Positions 1 through 6,211 of a stretch of DNA of 11,551 nt are shown here, piece after piece. The first letter of the stretch is position 1. The number at the start of each line of letters is the position of its first letter. Source of the DNA: Scatomonas sp963661545 (lineage in GTDB: Bacteria > Bacillota > Clostridia > Lachnospirales > Lachnospiraceae); the NCBI GenBank assembly GCA_963661545.1, contig CAVLCU010000079.1, positions 1 to 11,551 of the forward strand. The letters run 5' to 3'. Under the pieces are notes generated by a model. That model ran no database searches, had not been told where the DNA came from, and worked only from the letters and a program-made list of their open reading frames with translations. The position numbers and the translations under genes are program-made.

Positions 1-3
1 TAG

Positions 4-53
4 CACGGAACAATCCGTGTAACCGCAGGTTTGGGTGTTTTGACACCCAAACC
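4..53. repeat. Two adjacent perfect hairpins at the left edge
   Basis: The first hairpin pairs CACGGA (4-9) with TCCGTG (14-19) around a 4-base loop. The second pairs GGTTTGGGTG (28-37) with CACCCAAACC (44-53) around a 6-base loop. Neither is followed by a T-run on either strand, so they do not look like ordinary intrinsic terminators. They may be the 3' end of a structured RNA, an intergenic palindromic repeat, or the tail of a transcription unit that starts outside the window. No confident coding sequence ends here: the short plus-strand frame stopping at TAA (20-22) cannot be judged because it begins outside. Confidence 0.5.
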
Positions 54-70
54 AACATCTTATGAAGACC

Positions 71-112
71 ATCCGAAAGGCCGCAGCATTTTCTAGCTGC
101 GGCCTTTCGGAT
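71..112. terminator. Perfect 17-bp hairpin downstream of the binding-protein gene
   Basis: Bases 71-87 are exactly complementary to 96-112, with an 8-base loop. The hairpin lies 42 bases past the stop of the minus-strand binding-protein gene. A run of T is weak on the plus side (TGCTTATTTCTC) and absent on the minus side. It could end a plus-strand transcript entering from the left, protect the 3' end of the binding-protein mRNA, or terminate both ways weakly. The structure is certain; its role is inferred. Confidence 0.6.
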
Positions 113-154
113 TGCTTATTTCTCTCCCCCTGTCCAGAGGTCTTCCTGCCTTCT

Positions 155-1252
155 TTAGCCGTAGACCTTCTCGATCAGTTCATCAATATTGCTGTCGTCC
201 ACTGCATAGAGGGTAATATTGTTGCGCTCCGGAATCTCCTCTCCCAGATACATCTTCTCTGCCAGCTCTCCGCACAGATCTCCGATGGAGGCCCAATAGC
301 ACAGAACCGCTGCCTTCCAGTCCCCATTGCGAATGGCATCTGCGGTTTCCTTCAGACAGATACATCCTACCACATCCACCTGATCCAGCATATTGTTCTG
401 CTTCAGGGCTTCTACGGCTCCGTTGGCTTCCTTATCATCTGCGGCTACAATACAATTGATCTCGTCTCCGTATGCGGTAATCCAGTCCTCGGTTACCTGC
501 ATGGCAGTAGCTGCGTCAAAGTCTCCGTTCTGGCTGGATACCACTTCCAGGTCAGACCGCTGGGCTACAATATCCTCAACACCTGCTTTTCTCTTGATGG
601 TAGCTTCACGGCCGGGAGTTCCCTCCAGGATAAAGATTTTGGAATTCTCCGGCAGATTATCCACGCACCACTGTCCCTGGGTCTCACCAAACTCGGTCTC
701 ATCAAAGCCTACAAACTTCCAATCACCTCCGGTGGCCTCGGTACCTACCATGAAGACCGGAACTCCTTCTGCATTACAAGCCTCTACGGAAGCTGTATTT
801 CCCTCCGTATCCACTCCGTTCAGGAACATCATATCTACCCCCTTGGTCAGAAGGGTCTCTATATTGGTAGCCTGCTTCTCCACATCCAGGGCAGAATCTG
901 CAATCAGAACCTCTACGGAATCCGCTCCGATCTTCTTGGCAAATTCTTCACTTTCCACATAATCCTTCAGCTTCAGAGCTGCCGGATAGGTATTGGGGTC
1001 AGAATTATCATTATTCACATAGCCAATGCGATAAACCAGGTCATCCTTTAACTTAAAACCTCCTCCGGATGTTGAAGCGGAATCAGCCGAAGCACTCTCG
1101 GATCCATCCTGGGCTGAGGAAGCATCCCCAGCAGAAGAGGCAGAGCCGGACTTTTCTGAGCTATCTGCATCTTGACCTTTTCCACATCCGACCATGGCCA
1201 TGCTGGTCACCATCACTGCTGCAAGCAGCACTGACACAACTTTTCTTTTCAT
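155..1252 (-). CDS. Sugar ABC transporter substrate-binding lipoprotein (ribose/galactose type)
   Basis: A 365-residue extracytoplasmic binding protein that should capture a sugar for an ABC importer. The N-terminus has a basic start, a hydrophobic stretch and a lipobox (A-M-V-G-C) with the lipidated Cys at about residue 23. A Ser/Ala/Gly/Asp linker follows to about residue 66. The rest matches the type I periplasmic-binding fold of the Peripla_BP_4 group (RbsB/MglB-like), starting at YRIGYVNN and including EGTPGREATIKRK. The start at 1252 is chosen because AGGAGG (1262-1267) sits 9 bases upstream and the signal peptide starts there; the frame stays open to an ATG at 1381, but that extension spoils the signal peptide and lies upstream of the likely transcription start. 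The gene is divergent from the AraC gene at 1528. No permease or ATPase follows before the left edge. Ligand unknown. Confidence 0.9.
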   Translation of the reverse strand: MKRKVVSVLLAAVMVTSMAMVGCGKGQDADSSEKSGSASSAGDASSAQDGSESASADSASTSGGGFKLKDDLVYRIGYVNNDNSDPNTYPAALKLKDYVESEEFAKKIGADSVEVLIADSALDVEKQATNIETLLTKGVDMMFLNGVDTEGNTASVEACNAEGVPVFMVGTEATGGDWKFVGFDETEFGETQGQWCVDNLPENSKIFILEGTPGREATIKRKAGVEDIVAQRSDLEVVSSQNGDFDAATAMQVTEDWITAYGDEINCIVAADDKEANGAVEALKQNNMLDQVDVVGCICLKETADAIRNGDWKAAVLCYWASIGDLCGELAEKMYLGEEIPERNNITLYAVDDSNIDELIEKVYG

Positions 1253-1331
1253 TCCTTTTTTCCTCCTAATTTTATTATGGGTTACAGACCCGGCTTGAGG
1301 CTGCGTCGTAACCTCGTTTAGCGACGGATAC

Positions 1332-1360
1332 AGCATAGCATTTTGCACAAACAATGTACA
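1332..1360 (-). promoter_or_regulatory. Probable promoter of the left binding-protein gene
   Basis: Read on the minus strand, TGTACA (1355-1360) is followed after 17 bases by TATGCT (1332-1337), with TGC directly before it, giving an extended -10. Each hexamer matches four of six consensus bases. The start of transcription would be near 1325, leaving a leader of about 70 bases before the AGGAGG site. The weak hexamers would fit an activated promoter. Confidence 0.45.
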
Positions 1361-1410
1361 GTTATCTTCCCTTTTATCCATCAGCCTTTCCCTTTTTCGT
1401 TAATTTTTCC

Positions 1411-1438
1411 CCCTCCATCCCGGGAATTTTCCCTCCAT
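1411..1438. promoter_or_regulatory. Direct repeat CCCTCCAT x2, candidate AraC-type operator
   Basis: CCCTCCAT occurs at 1411-1418 and again at 1431-1438, exactly 20 bases apart, each preceded by an AATTTT-like tract. AraC-family proteins commonly bind two half-sites in direct orientation about two helical turns apart. The right copy covers the -35 region of the regulator's own promoter, and the pair lies about 100 bases upstream of the binding-protein promoter. The repeats are certain; their use as operator is inferred. Confidence 0.4.
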
Positions 1439-1461
1439 ACGTCCGATTTCTATGGTAAAAT
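1434..1461 (+). promoter_or_regulatory. Probable extended -10 promoter of the left AraC gene
   Basis: TGG followed by TAAAAT (1456-1461) makes an extended -10 element. The -35 region (around 1434-1439, TCCATA) is poor, as often seen with extended -10 promoters or activator-dependent ones. Transcription would begin near 1468, about 60 bases before the ATG. Confidence 0.45.
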
Positions 1462-1527
1462 GTAAAAGAAAGGTCCAGGCTGCACCTTGTTTGGCCTCAC
1501 CACAAATGAAATTCGGAGAAAACTGCC

Positions 1528-2487
1528 ATGAATACTACTTCCTATCCCTATCTGAACATGCTTTGTCAGGATGCCTCCGGAATCCATGTGGAGAACTGGC
1601 AGGAATCCTGGTCTGTGGATATGCACTGTCATGATTATTATGAGCTCATGCTGGTAGCCTCCGGTTCCTGCCGCCATGTCATGCATGGCAGTAAGACCCT
1701 GCTGATTCCGGGGGATGCCATCCTGATTTCTCCCCATACAGCCCACGGTTATGAATTGAATGCCCAGATCTCCCTCTACAATTGTCAATTTCGGCCGGAG
1801 AGACTGGATCCGGCGGTGACAAAGCTGCTGGATAACCAGGAGGGTCTGACCAGGGCAGGGGAAGAATCCAGGGAGAGTCAGGAGCCCTATACAGCCTTTT
1901 GGCAGCACCTGTTTGCGGATCGGGAGGACATGCATACCAGTTCCCTGACGGCCTACGAGGTCAACAGCTGCAAGCAGGGGGTTCTCCATCTTCCCCCCAC
2001 TGACCTGACCTATATGGTAAGTCTTCTGGAGCATTTATTGGGCAGGCAGGAAGGGGATGGTTCCGACTATCCGCTGCTGAAGCAAAAATATGTCGAAATG
2101 ATCCTCCTGGAAATGCACCAGGCCATCCAGACGCAAAGCCACAGGTATGCCGCTTTTTCGGCAGCCCATCAAAGGATCATTGCAGAAATCCTGGCAGAGA
2201 TGGAGAAGCACCTGGCGGAACCCTTCGACATCTCCCAGGTGGCCAAAAAATACTCCTTTAGCCCCAACTACCTGCGGAAGCTCTTCAAGGATTTCACAGG
2301 TGCACCTCCCATCCAATACCTGAACCGCCTGCGGATCATCTATGCCTGCGAATGCATGGAACAGGAGGGGATGGACAGCAAAAGTGCAGCGGAAGATGTG
2401 GGCATCTATGATATGAACTATTTTTCCCGCTTATTCAAGCAGATTATGGGCTATTCCCCCAGCAGGATTTCCCGAACCGGGAAATAA
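1528..2487 (+). CDS. AraC-family transcriptional regulator with N-terminal cupin
   Basis: A 319-residue cytoplasmic DNA-binding regulator. The N-terminal cupin holds H33-C-H35-D-Y-Y-E39, then IPGDAILISPHTAHGYE around residues 61-76. This His-x-His...Glu...His pattern could bind a metal or sugar. The C-terminal third (about 215-316) is the double helix-turn-helix of the family, with DISQVAKKYSFSPNYLRKLF as the first motif and DVGIYDMNYFSRLFKQIMGY as the second. The ATG at 1528 has GGAGA (1515-1519) 8 bases upstream. It is divergent from the binding-protein gene at 155-1252 and leads the plus-strand group with the UroD-like and Gfo/Idh genes, so it probably controls both sides. The inducer is not evident. 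Confidence 0.9.
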   Translation: MNTTSYPYLNMLCQDASGIHVENWQESWSVDMHCHDYYELMLVASGSCRHVMHGSKTLLIPGDAILISPHTAHGYELNAQISLYNCQFRPERLDPAVTKLLDNQEGLTRAGEESRESQEPYTAFWQHLFADREDMHTSSLTAYEVNSCKQGVLHLPPTDLTYMVSLLEHLLGRQEGDGSDYPLLKQKYVEMILLEMHQAIQTQSHRYAAFSAAHQRIIAEILAEMEKHLAEPFDISQVAKKYSFSPNYLRKLFKDFTGAPPIQYLNRLRIIYACECMEQEGMDSKSAAEDVGIYDMNYFSRLFKQIMGYSPSRISRTGK

Positions 2488-2589
2488 CCTTGTGCATTTT
2501 ATCCTGGTTTCCCATGGATGCGCTATTCCTTGCGTTATTTTATGCTAAAAATGTGTTGTTCTCTTCTCGCCTCCCGGCTGGTTTACGGA

Positions 2590-2595
2590 TACAAT
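2590..2595 (+). promoter_or_regulatory. Possible -10 box before the UroD-like gene
   Basis: TACAAT (five of six consensus bases) lies 54 bases before the start at 2650. No -35 hexamer is seen at the right distance. It may be an activator-dependent promoter, or the gene may simply be read through from the regulator upstream, since the 162-base gap has no clear terminator. Confidence 0.25.
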
Positions 2596-2649
2596 ACCCC
2601 TATCAGAAAACCATACACCAACCAACGAAAGCGGACGGAGGACACGAGT

Positions 2650-3852
2650 ATGAACGCAAGAGAAAGAGAGATACTGACCCTTAGTTTTTCCAATCAGGGT
2701 CTGGATCGGGGAGTTATCGAGGAGAGCATGGAGCCCTGGGATAAGACGGTTCAGAACTGGGCAGACCAGGGATATGATACGGGCATGCTGAAGAAATTGC
2801 ATTTTTCCCTGCTCCCCACAGACAATGTCTACCATGTATTAGAAGATTATCCCGTTTGGCAGGATTACTACAATACCATGCAGACCCAGATCATCGCCGA
2901 CCAGGAAGCCGGCCTGGGCTGGGATCCGGTCTATCGGATCACCTTCCGCATTCCCTATGCCTGCTATCCCACGGAAATCCGGGAGGAGACGGAGGAATAT
3001 GTGATTCGCCGGGATAGGGACGGCTGGGTGCGCAAGTATCCCAAGGACGGCAGCCTTGTCACCCGGGTAAGGCCGGTGGTTACAGATATGGAGGACTGGC
3101 TGCAATATAAGGCGGACATCTGCAAATGCATGGAGACCTGCTTTACCGATGAGAATCTGGAAAAGGCCTATGGCCCCTTCCGGGAAATTTCCAGGGAATA
3201 TCCCCTGCGTCTGCGGATCTCCGGTTTCTTCTGGACCCCCCGCTTCCTGCTGGATAACGAGGAACAGCTCTATGCTTACTACGAGCAGCCGGAGCTTTTG
3301 AAGGATATCTGTCAATTTCAGGCAGATGTATACCGGGAGCAATTGGCCAAGATCCTCCAAATCGTGACCCCCTCCACCATCTTCTTTGAGGAGGATTTAA
3401 GCGGAAAAACCGGTCCTATGATCTCCCCGGATACCTTTGAGGAGTTTTGCACGCCCTACTATCGTCAGATCATCCCCCTGCTCCGGGCGGCCGGTGTGCC
3501 CAATATCTTCATGGATACGGACGGGGATTTCACCTTGATGATCCCCAAGATTCTGGAGGCAGGCCTGGACGGCGTCCTCCCGGTGGATGTCAATGCCGGG
3601 GTAGACATTGTCAAGGTCCGGGAGGCCTATCCCAACCTGAAGTTCATGGGAGGCTTCAACAAGCTGTGCATTGTAGAGGGCAAGGAGGCCATTGATGCGG
3701 AGCTGCGGCGCCTGACCCCTGTTATCCGCCAGGGAGGCTGCATCATCTGCACCGACCACCAGGCAGCCCCCCATACCACCCTGGAAAACTACCGCTACTA
3801 CACGGAGCAGCTGAAAAAGCTGGTGGGAGACCTGCGGCAGGAAGGGGCGTGA
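2650..3852 (+). CDS. UroD-superfamily protein (methyltransferase-like, not heme synthesis)
   Basis: A 400-residue cytoplasmic protein of the uroporphyrinogen decarboxylase superfamily, which also contains the MtaA/CmuA methyltransferases. The C-terminal half carries the recognisable family layout: MDTDGDF at 288-294, then a Gly-rich turn (MGGFNK), then GGCIICTDHQAAPHTTLENYRYY near 362-384, with C364, C367 and H370 as possible metal ligands. The N-terminal Arg-rich substrate motif of true HemE is absent. ATG at 2650 is chosen because GGAGG (2637-2641) lies 8 bases upstream; the frame is open further up to 2518 but without a site. It sits between an AraC regulator and a Gfo/Idh gene. Such a pairing is common near sugar transporters in Clostridia, but its chemistry is not known to me. 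No corrinoid-binding protein gene is in the window. Confidence 0.8.
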   Translation: MNAREREILTLSFSNQGLDRGVIEESMEPWDKTVQNWADQGYDTGMLKKLHFSLLPTDNVYHVLEDYPVWQDYYNTMQTQIIADQEAGLGWDPVYRITFRIPYACYPTEIREETEEYVIRRDRDGWVRKYPKDGSLVTRVRPVVTDMEDWLQYKADICKCMETCFTDENLEKAYGPFREISREYPLRLRISGFFWTPRFLLDNEEQLYAYYEQPELLKDICQFQADVYREQLAKILQIVTPSTIFFEEDLSGKTGPMISPDTFEEFCTPYYRQIIPLLRAAGVPNIFMDTDGDFTLMIPKILEAGLDGVLPVDVNAGVDIVKVREAYPNLKFMGGFNKLCIVEGKEAIDAELRRLTPVIRQGGCIICTDHQAAPHTTLENYRYYTEQLKKLVGDLRQEGA

Positions 3853-3975
3853 ATATTCCACAGTCAAAGGGGAATCCGAACACCTGGAACTTTTCTCCTG
3901 CCTTCCGACAGACCGAAAGGGAAGGAAATACTAATTGAAAGCAACATTTTAGAAGATTTTTCCTTCTGTTTGTCC

Positions 3976-3981
3976 TATAAT
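3976..3981 (+). promoter_or_regulatory. TATAAT box before the Gfo/Idh gene
   Basis: A perfect TATAAT lies 62 bases before the TTG start, but there is no -35 hexamer 16-18 bases upstream. It sits inside the inverted repeat TGTC(3971-3974)-N7-GACA(3982-3985). A protein bound there would cover the promoter core. The gene may have its own regulated start as well as read-through from 2650-3852. Confidence 0.35.
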
Positions 3982-4042
3982 GACAGGTAGCAGCAGACAG
4001 CTATCTGTTTCGTCAGGAAATCACAGACAGGAGGAAAAAAAC

Positions 4043-5212
4043 TTGCAAAAGGTCTATAAAATCGGTGTCATCGGACTAGGGGACATCAGCACCGTCTATC
4101 TCAACAATCTCCGCAAATATCCAAAGTACGTAGAACTTTACGCATGCGCCTGCCGGTCTCCGGAGAAGGCGGAGCAAAAAGCCCGACAATTTGGGTTTCG
4201 GAAGGCCTACGCCAGCGGCGATGCCCTGCTTGCCGACCCTGAAGTGGATGTGGTCATGAATCTGACCACTCCAAACATGCATTACTACTACAATCTGGCA
4301 GCCATCCGGCAGGGAAAGCATGTCTATTCCGAAAAGCCCTTTGCGGCCACCTTCCAAGAGGCCAAGGAAGTGCTGGATCTGGCCAGGGAAAAGGGCTTAT
4401 ATTGCGGCTGTGCCCCGGATACCTTCATGGGAGGCCGTATCCAGGCCATGAAGCAATTCATGGATGAGGGAAGGCTGGGCAAGGTGGTGGGGGGAAGCGC
4501 CTTTATGCTGTGCAAGGGCTGGGAATGGTTCCATCCCTCACCGGACTTCTACTACCAGCCGGGAGGCGGTCCCCTGCTGGATATGGGGCCCTACTATCTC
4601 CATTGTCTTCTCTCCCTGCTGGGACCGGTGGATTCCGTCTGCGCCATGGCCACCCGCGGTGAGGACCTGCGGGAGATTGCATCCGGTGCCCGAAAGGGGG
4701 AGAAAATCCAGGTAGATCCCACGGTGGATACCCATATTGTATCTAATCTCCGTTTCCGAAATGGGGCTTTGATAAGCCTCAATGTCAGCTTCGATGTCTG
4801 GGATTCCACCCTGCCCCGGCTGGAGCTCTACGGCAGCAAGGGAACCCTTGCCATGGCAGAGCCGGATCCCTGTGACGGTCCCAACATCTACGGCGGCCAG
4901 CTCTGGTTCCGGGGACAGGATCAGAGCCGGTGGCTCCATATGCCCAGACGGGAGGAGGATCTCCAATCCGACTGGAAGCAAATTCCTGTAGAAGGTCCCT
5001 TCAACCAGACCAGTCAGGCAGAAAACAGCCGGGGAATCGGCCTGGTAGACCTGGTGCAGGCCTTCGAAGAAGGCCGCCCCAACCGAGCCAGCGGCGACAT
5101 GGCCACCCACGCCCTGGAGGTGATGGAAGGCATCCTCACCTCCGCCAGGGAAAAGAGATTTGTAGAGATCGAAACCGACTTTCAGGTTCCGGAGGCCTTC
5201 CCAGGGTTTTGA
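4043..5212 (+). CDS. Gfo/Idh/MocA-family sugar oxidoreductase (TTG start)
   Basis: A 389-residue NAD(P)-dependent oxidoreductase, probably oxidising or reducing a hydroxyl of a sugar or sugar derivative in the cytoplasm. The Rossmann nucleotide-binding loop is VIGLGDIS (residues 9-16). The family Glu-Lys-Pro motif is E97-K98-P99, with K98 the expected catalytic Lys. The second active-site segment is GGGPLLDMGPYYLH, with D180; the position four residues on, His in many members, is Y184 here. The TTG start at 4043 is chosen because AGGAGG (4029-4034) lies 8 bases upstream and the Rossmann strand then begins at residue 5. An upstream ATG at 3980 overlaps the TATAAT box and has no site. It follows the UroD-like gene after 190 bases, and the two probably act in one pathway. 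Substrate unknown. Confidence 0.88.
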   Translation: MQKVYKIGVIGLGDISTVYLNNLRKYPKYVELYACACRSPEKAEQKARQFGFRKAYASGDALLADPEVDVVMNLTTPNMHYYYNLAAIRQGKHVYSEKPFAATFQEAKEVLDLAREKGLYCGCAPDTFMGGRIQAMKQFMDEGRLGKVVGGSAFMLCKGWEWFHPSPDFYYQPGGGPLLDMGPYYLHCLLSLLGPVDSVCAMATRGEDLREIASGARKGEKIQVDPTVDTHIVSNLRFRNGALISLNVSFDVWDSTLPRLELYGSKGTLAMAEPDPCDGPNIYGGQLWFRGQDQSRWLHMPRREEDLQSDWKQIPVEGPFNQTSQAENSRGIGLVDLVQAFEEGRPNRASGDMATHALEVMEGILTSAREKRFVEIETDFQVPEAFPGF

Positions 5213-5240
5213 ATAAAGTCTGATTTTGAATAAAGTCTGA
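5207..5240 (+). repeat. 17-bp tandem duplication across the oxidoreductase stop codon
   Basis: TTTTGAATAAAGTCTGA occurs twice in immediate tandem (5207-5223 and 5224-5240). The first copy contains the TGA stop (5210-5212) of the Gfo/Idh gene, so the duplication does not change the protein. It looks like a recent slippage or repair event. Confidence 0.85.
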
Positions 5241-5289
5241 GTGAGACAGCTTAAGGAATGCATCTCGAAGAAAGTGTCCCGAAAAACAT

Positions 5290-5330
5290 CCAGGGTCTTC
5301 TTGCGCTACTGACAGGCGAGAAGACCCTGG
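5290..5330 (-). terminator. Intrinsic terminator of the right-hand operon
   Basis: CCAGGGTCTTCT (5290-5301) pairs perfectly with AGAAGACCCTGG (5319-5330), a 12-bp stem. Read on the minus strand it is followed by ATGTTTTTC, giving a T-run three bases after the stem. It starts 32 bases past the stop of the esterase gene. On the plus strand no T-run follows, but the hairpin could also slow transcription coming from the Gfo/Idh gene. Confidence 0.7.
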
Positions 5331-5362
5331 TCTATCCTATGCTATTCTTTGCTTCGTTCTAC

Positions 5363-6196
5363 TTAATAATCAAATAGCTTTTTGACCCAATTCATAAACA
5401 TGGGAACCCAGGCTTCCACATTCACATTTTTTTCTGCTTTGTAATCCGTCACATCGTTAGCCAGGGCCGTTCCATGTAACCCATATTGAAAGACATGAAG
5501 TTCACAGCCTACATGATGTTGATAGCATGCTGCCGCATATGCCAAGGCATTTTGTGGATGTATGATCTGATCCTGAGAGGTCTGCCACAAAAATACCGGT
5601 GGCGTATCCTCCGTAACCTTTGCCGCCGTTTGCAGCATTTCTTCTTGCTGAAAAAGCACCTTCCCCCGTGGTTCTCCACAATCCTCTTCTTCACTTTTCT
5701 TTTCGAAACGAACTACAGTGGGCGCATATGCCATCATCAAAGCATTGGGACGATTTCCTCCCTTTGGAATACCCAGACGCTCGGCTAAACCCGGCGTGTT
5801 CCATTGCGTGCCAAGAATAGAGGTTAGGCTACCGCCCGCCGAAAACCCTCCTACTATAATCGCATCCGGGTTGATATGATATTCTTCTGCATGCTCCCGC
5901 AAAAACCATACCGCCCTGGAGACATCCTCCAACGGCTCCGGCATCACGGAATGTTCCATCACAGAATAATAGAGCACTGCGCAATGCAATCCCATCGCGT
6001 TGAAGGCCAAGGCAATCGGTTCCGCCTCTCGGTCTGACTGAAATCCATAACCACCGCCTGGAAGAACCAGAAAAACAGGGCGTTTTTCAGGCTGCCATTC
6101 CCCATTTTTGTAATACTTCTGCGGATAATAATCCAGAAAATATGTATGTAAATATACCCGTCCCCTATCATCAAAATCAATCTTCTTGTGTATCAT
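5363..6196 (-). CDS. Alpha/beta-hydrolase, probable cytoplasmic carbohydrate esterase
   Basis: A 277-residue alpha/beta-hydrolase fold enzyme, related to the acetylxylan esterase/BD-FAE-like group. The oxyanion-hole segment is LPGGGYGF (45-52), the nucleophile elbow is G117-F-S119-A-G121, and the likely remaining triad members are D209 (in TSQDQIIHP) and H241 (in GLHGTA). There is no signal peptide, so it should act on imported molecules, most likely removing acetyl or other ester groups from sugars; the substrate is inferred from family and context. It is the last gene of the transporter operon, 15 bases after the ATPase. Its AGGGG site (6208-6212) overlaps the ATPase stop codon, suggesting translational coupling. 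Confidence 0.85.
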   Translation of the reverse strand: MIHKKIDFDDRGRVYLHTYFLDYYPQKYYKNGEWQPEKRPVFLVLPGGGYGFQSDREAEPIALAFNAMGLHCAVLYYSVMEHSVMPEPLEDVSRAVWFLREHAEEYHINPDAIIVGGFSAGGSLTSILGTQWNTPGLAERLGIPKGGNRPNALMMAYAPTVVRFEKKSEEEDCGEPRGKVLFQQEEMLQTAAKVTEDTPPVFLWQTSQDQIIHPQNALAYAAACYQHHVGCELHVFQYGLHGTALANDVTDYKAEKNVNVEAWVPMFMNWVKKLFDY

Positions 6197-6211
6197 ATCC
6201 TATCATTCCCC

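Noticed and set aside
62..1051. Long plus-strand open frame (329 codons) opposite the left binding-protein gene
   Set aside because: It begins inside a hairpin, has no ribosome site, shows no recognisable domain, and is fully antisense to a clear lipoprotein gene.
1253..1381. In-frame upstream extension of the left binding protein
   Set aside because: It would bury the signal peptide behind 43 polar residues; the ATG at 1252 has an ideal AGGAGG and the likely promoter lies inside the extension.
2518..2649. In-frame upstream extension of the UroD-like protein
   Set aside because: No ribosome site at 2518, residues unlike the family, while GGAGG precedes the ATG at 2650 at ideal distance.
2650..3852. 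Heme-pathway uroporphyrinogen decarboxylase (hemE)
   Set aside because: The N-terminal Arg-containing substrate motif of HemE is absent, no other heme genes are near, and the setting is sugar metabolism.
4538..5263. Minus-strand open frame of 241 codons opposite the Gfo/Idh gene
   Set aside because: No ribosome site, no domain, and codon pattern explained by the real gene on the other strand.
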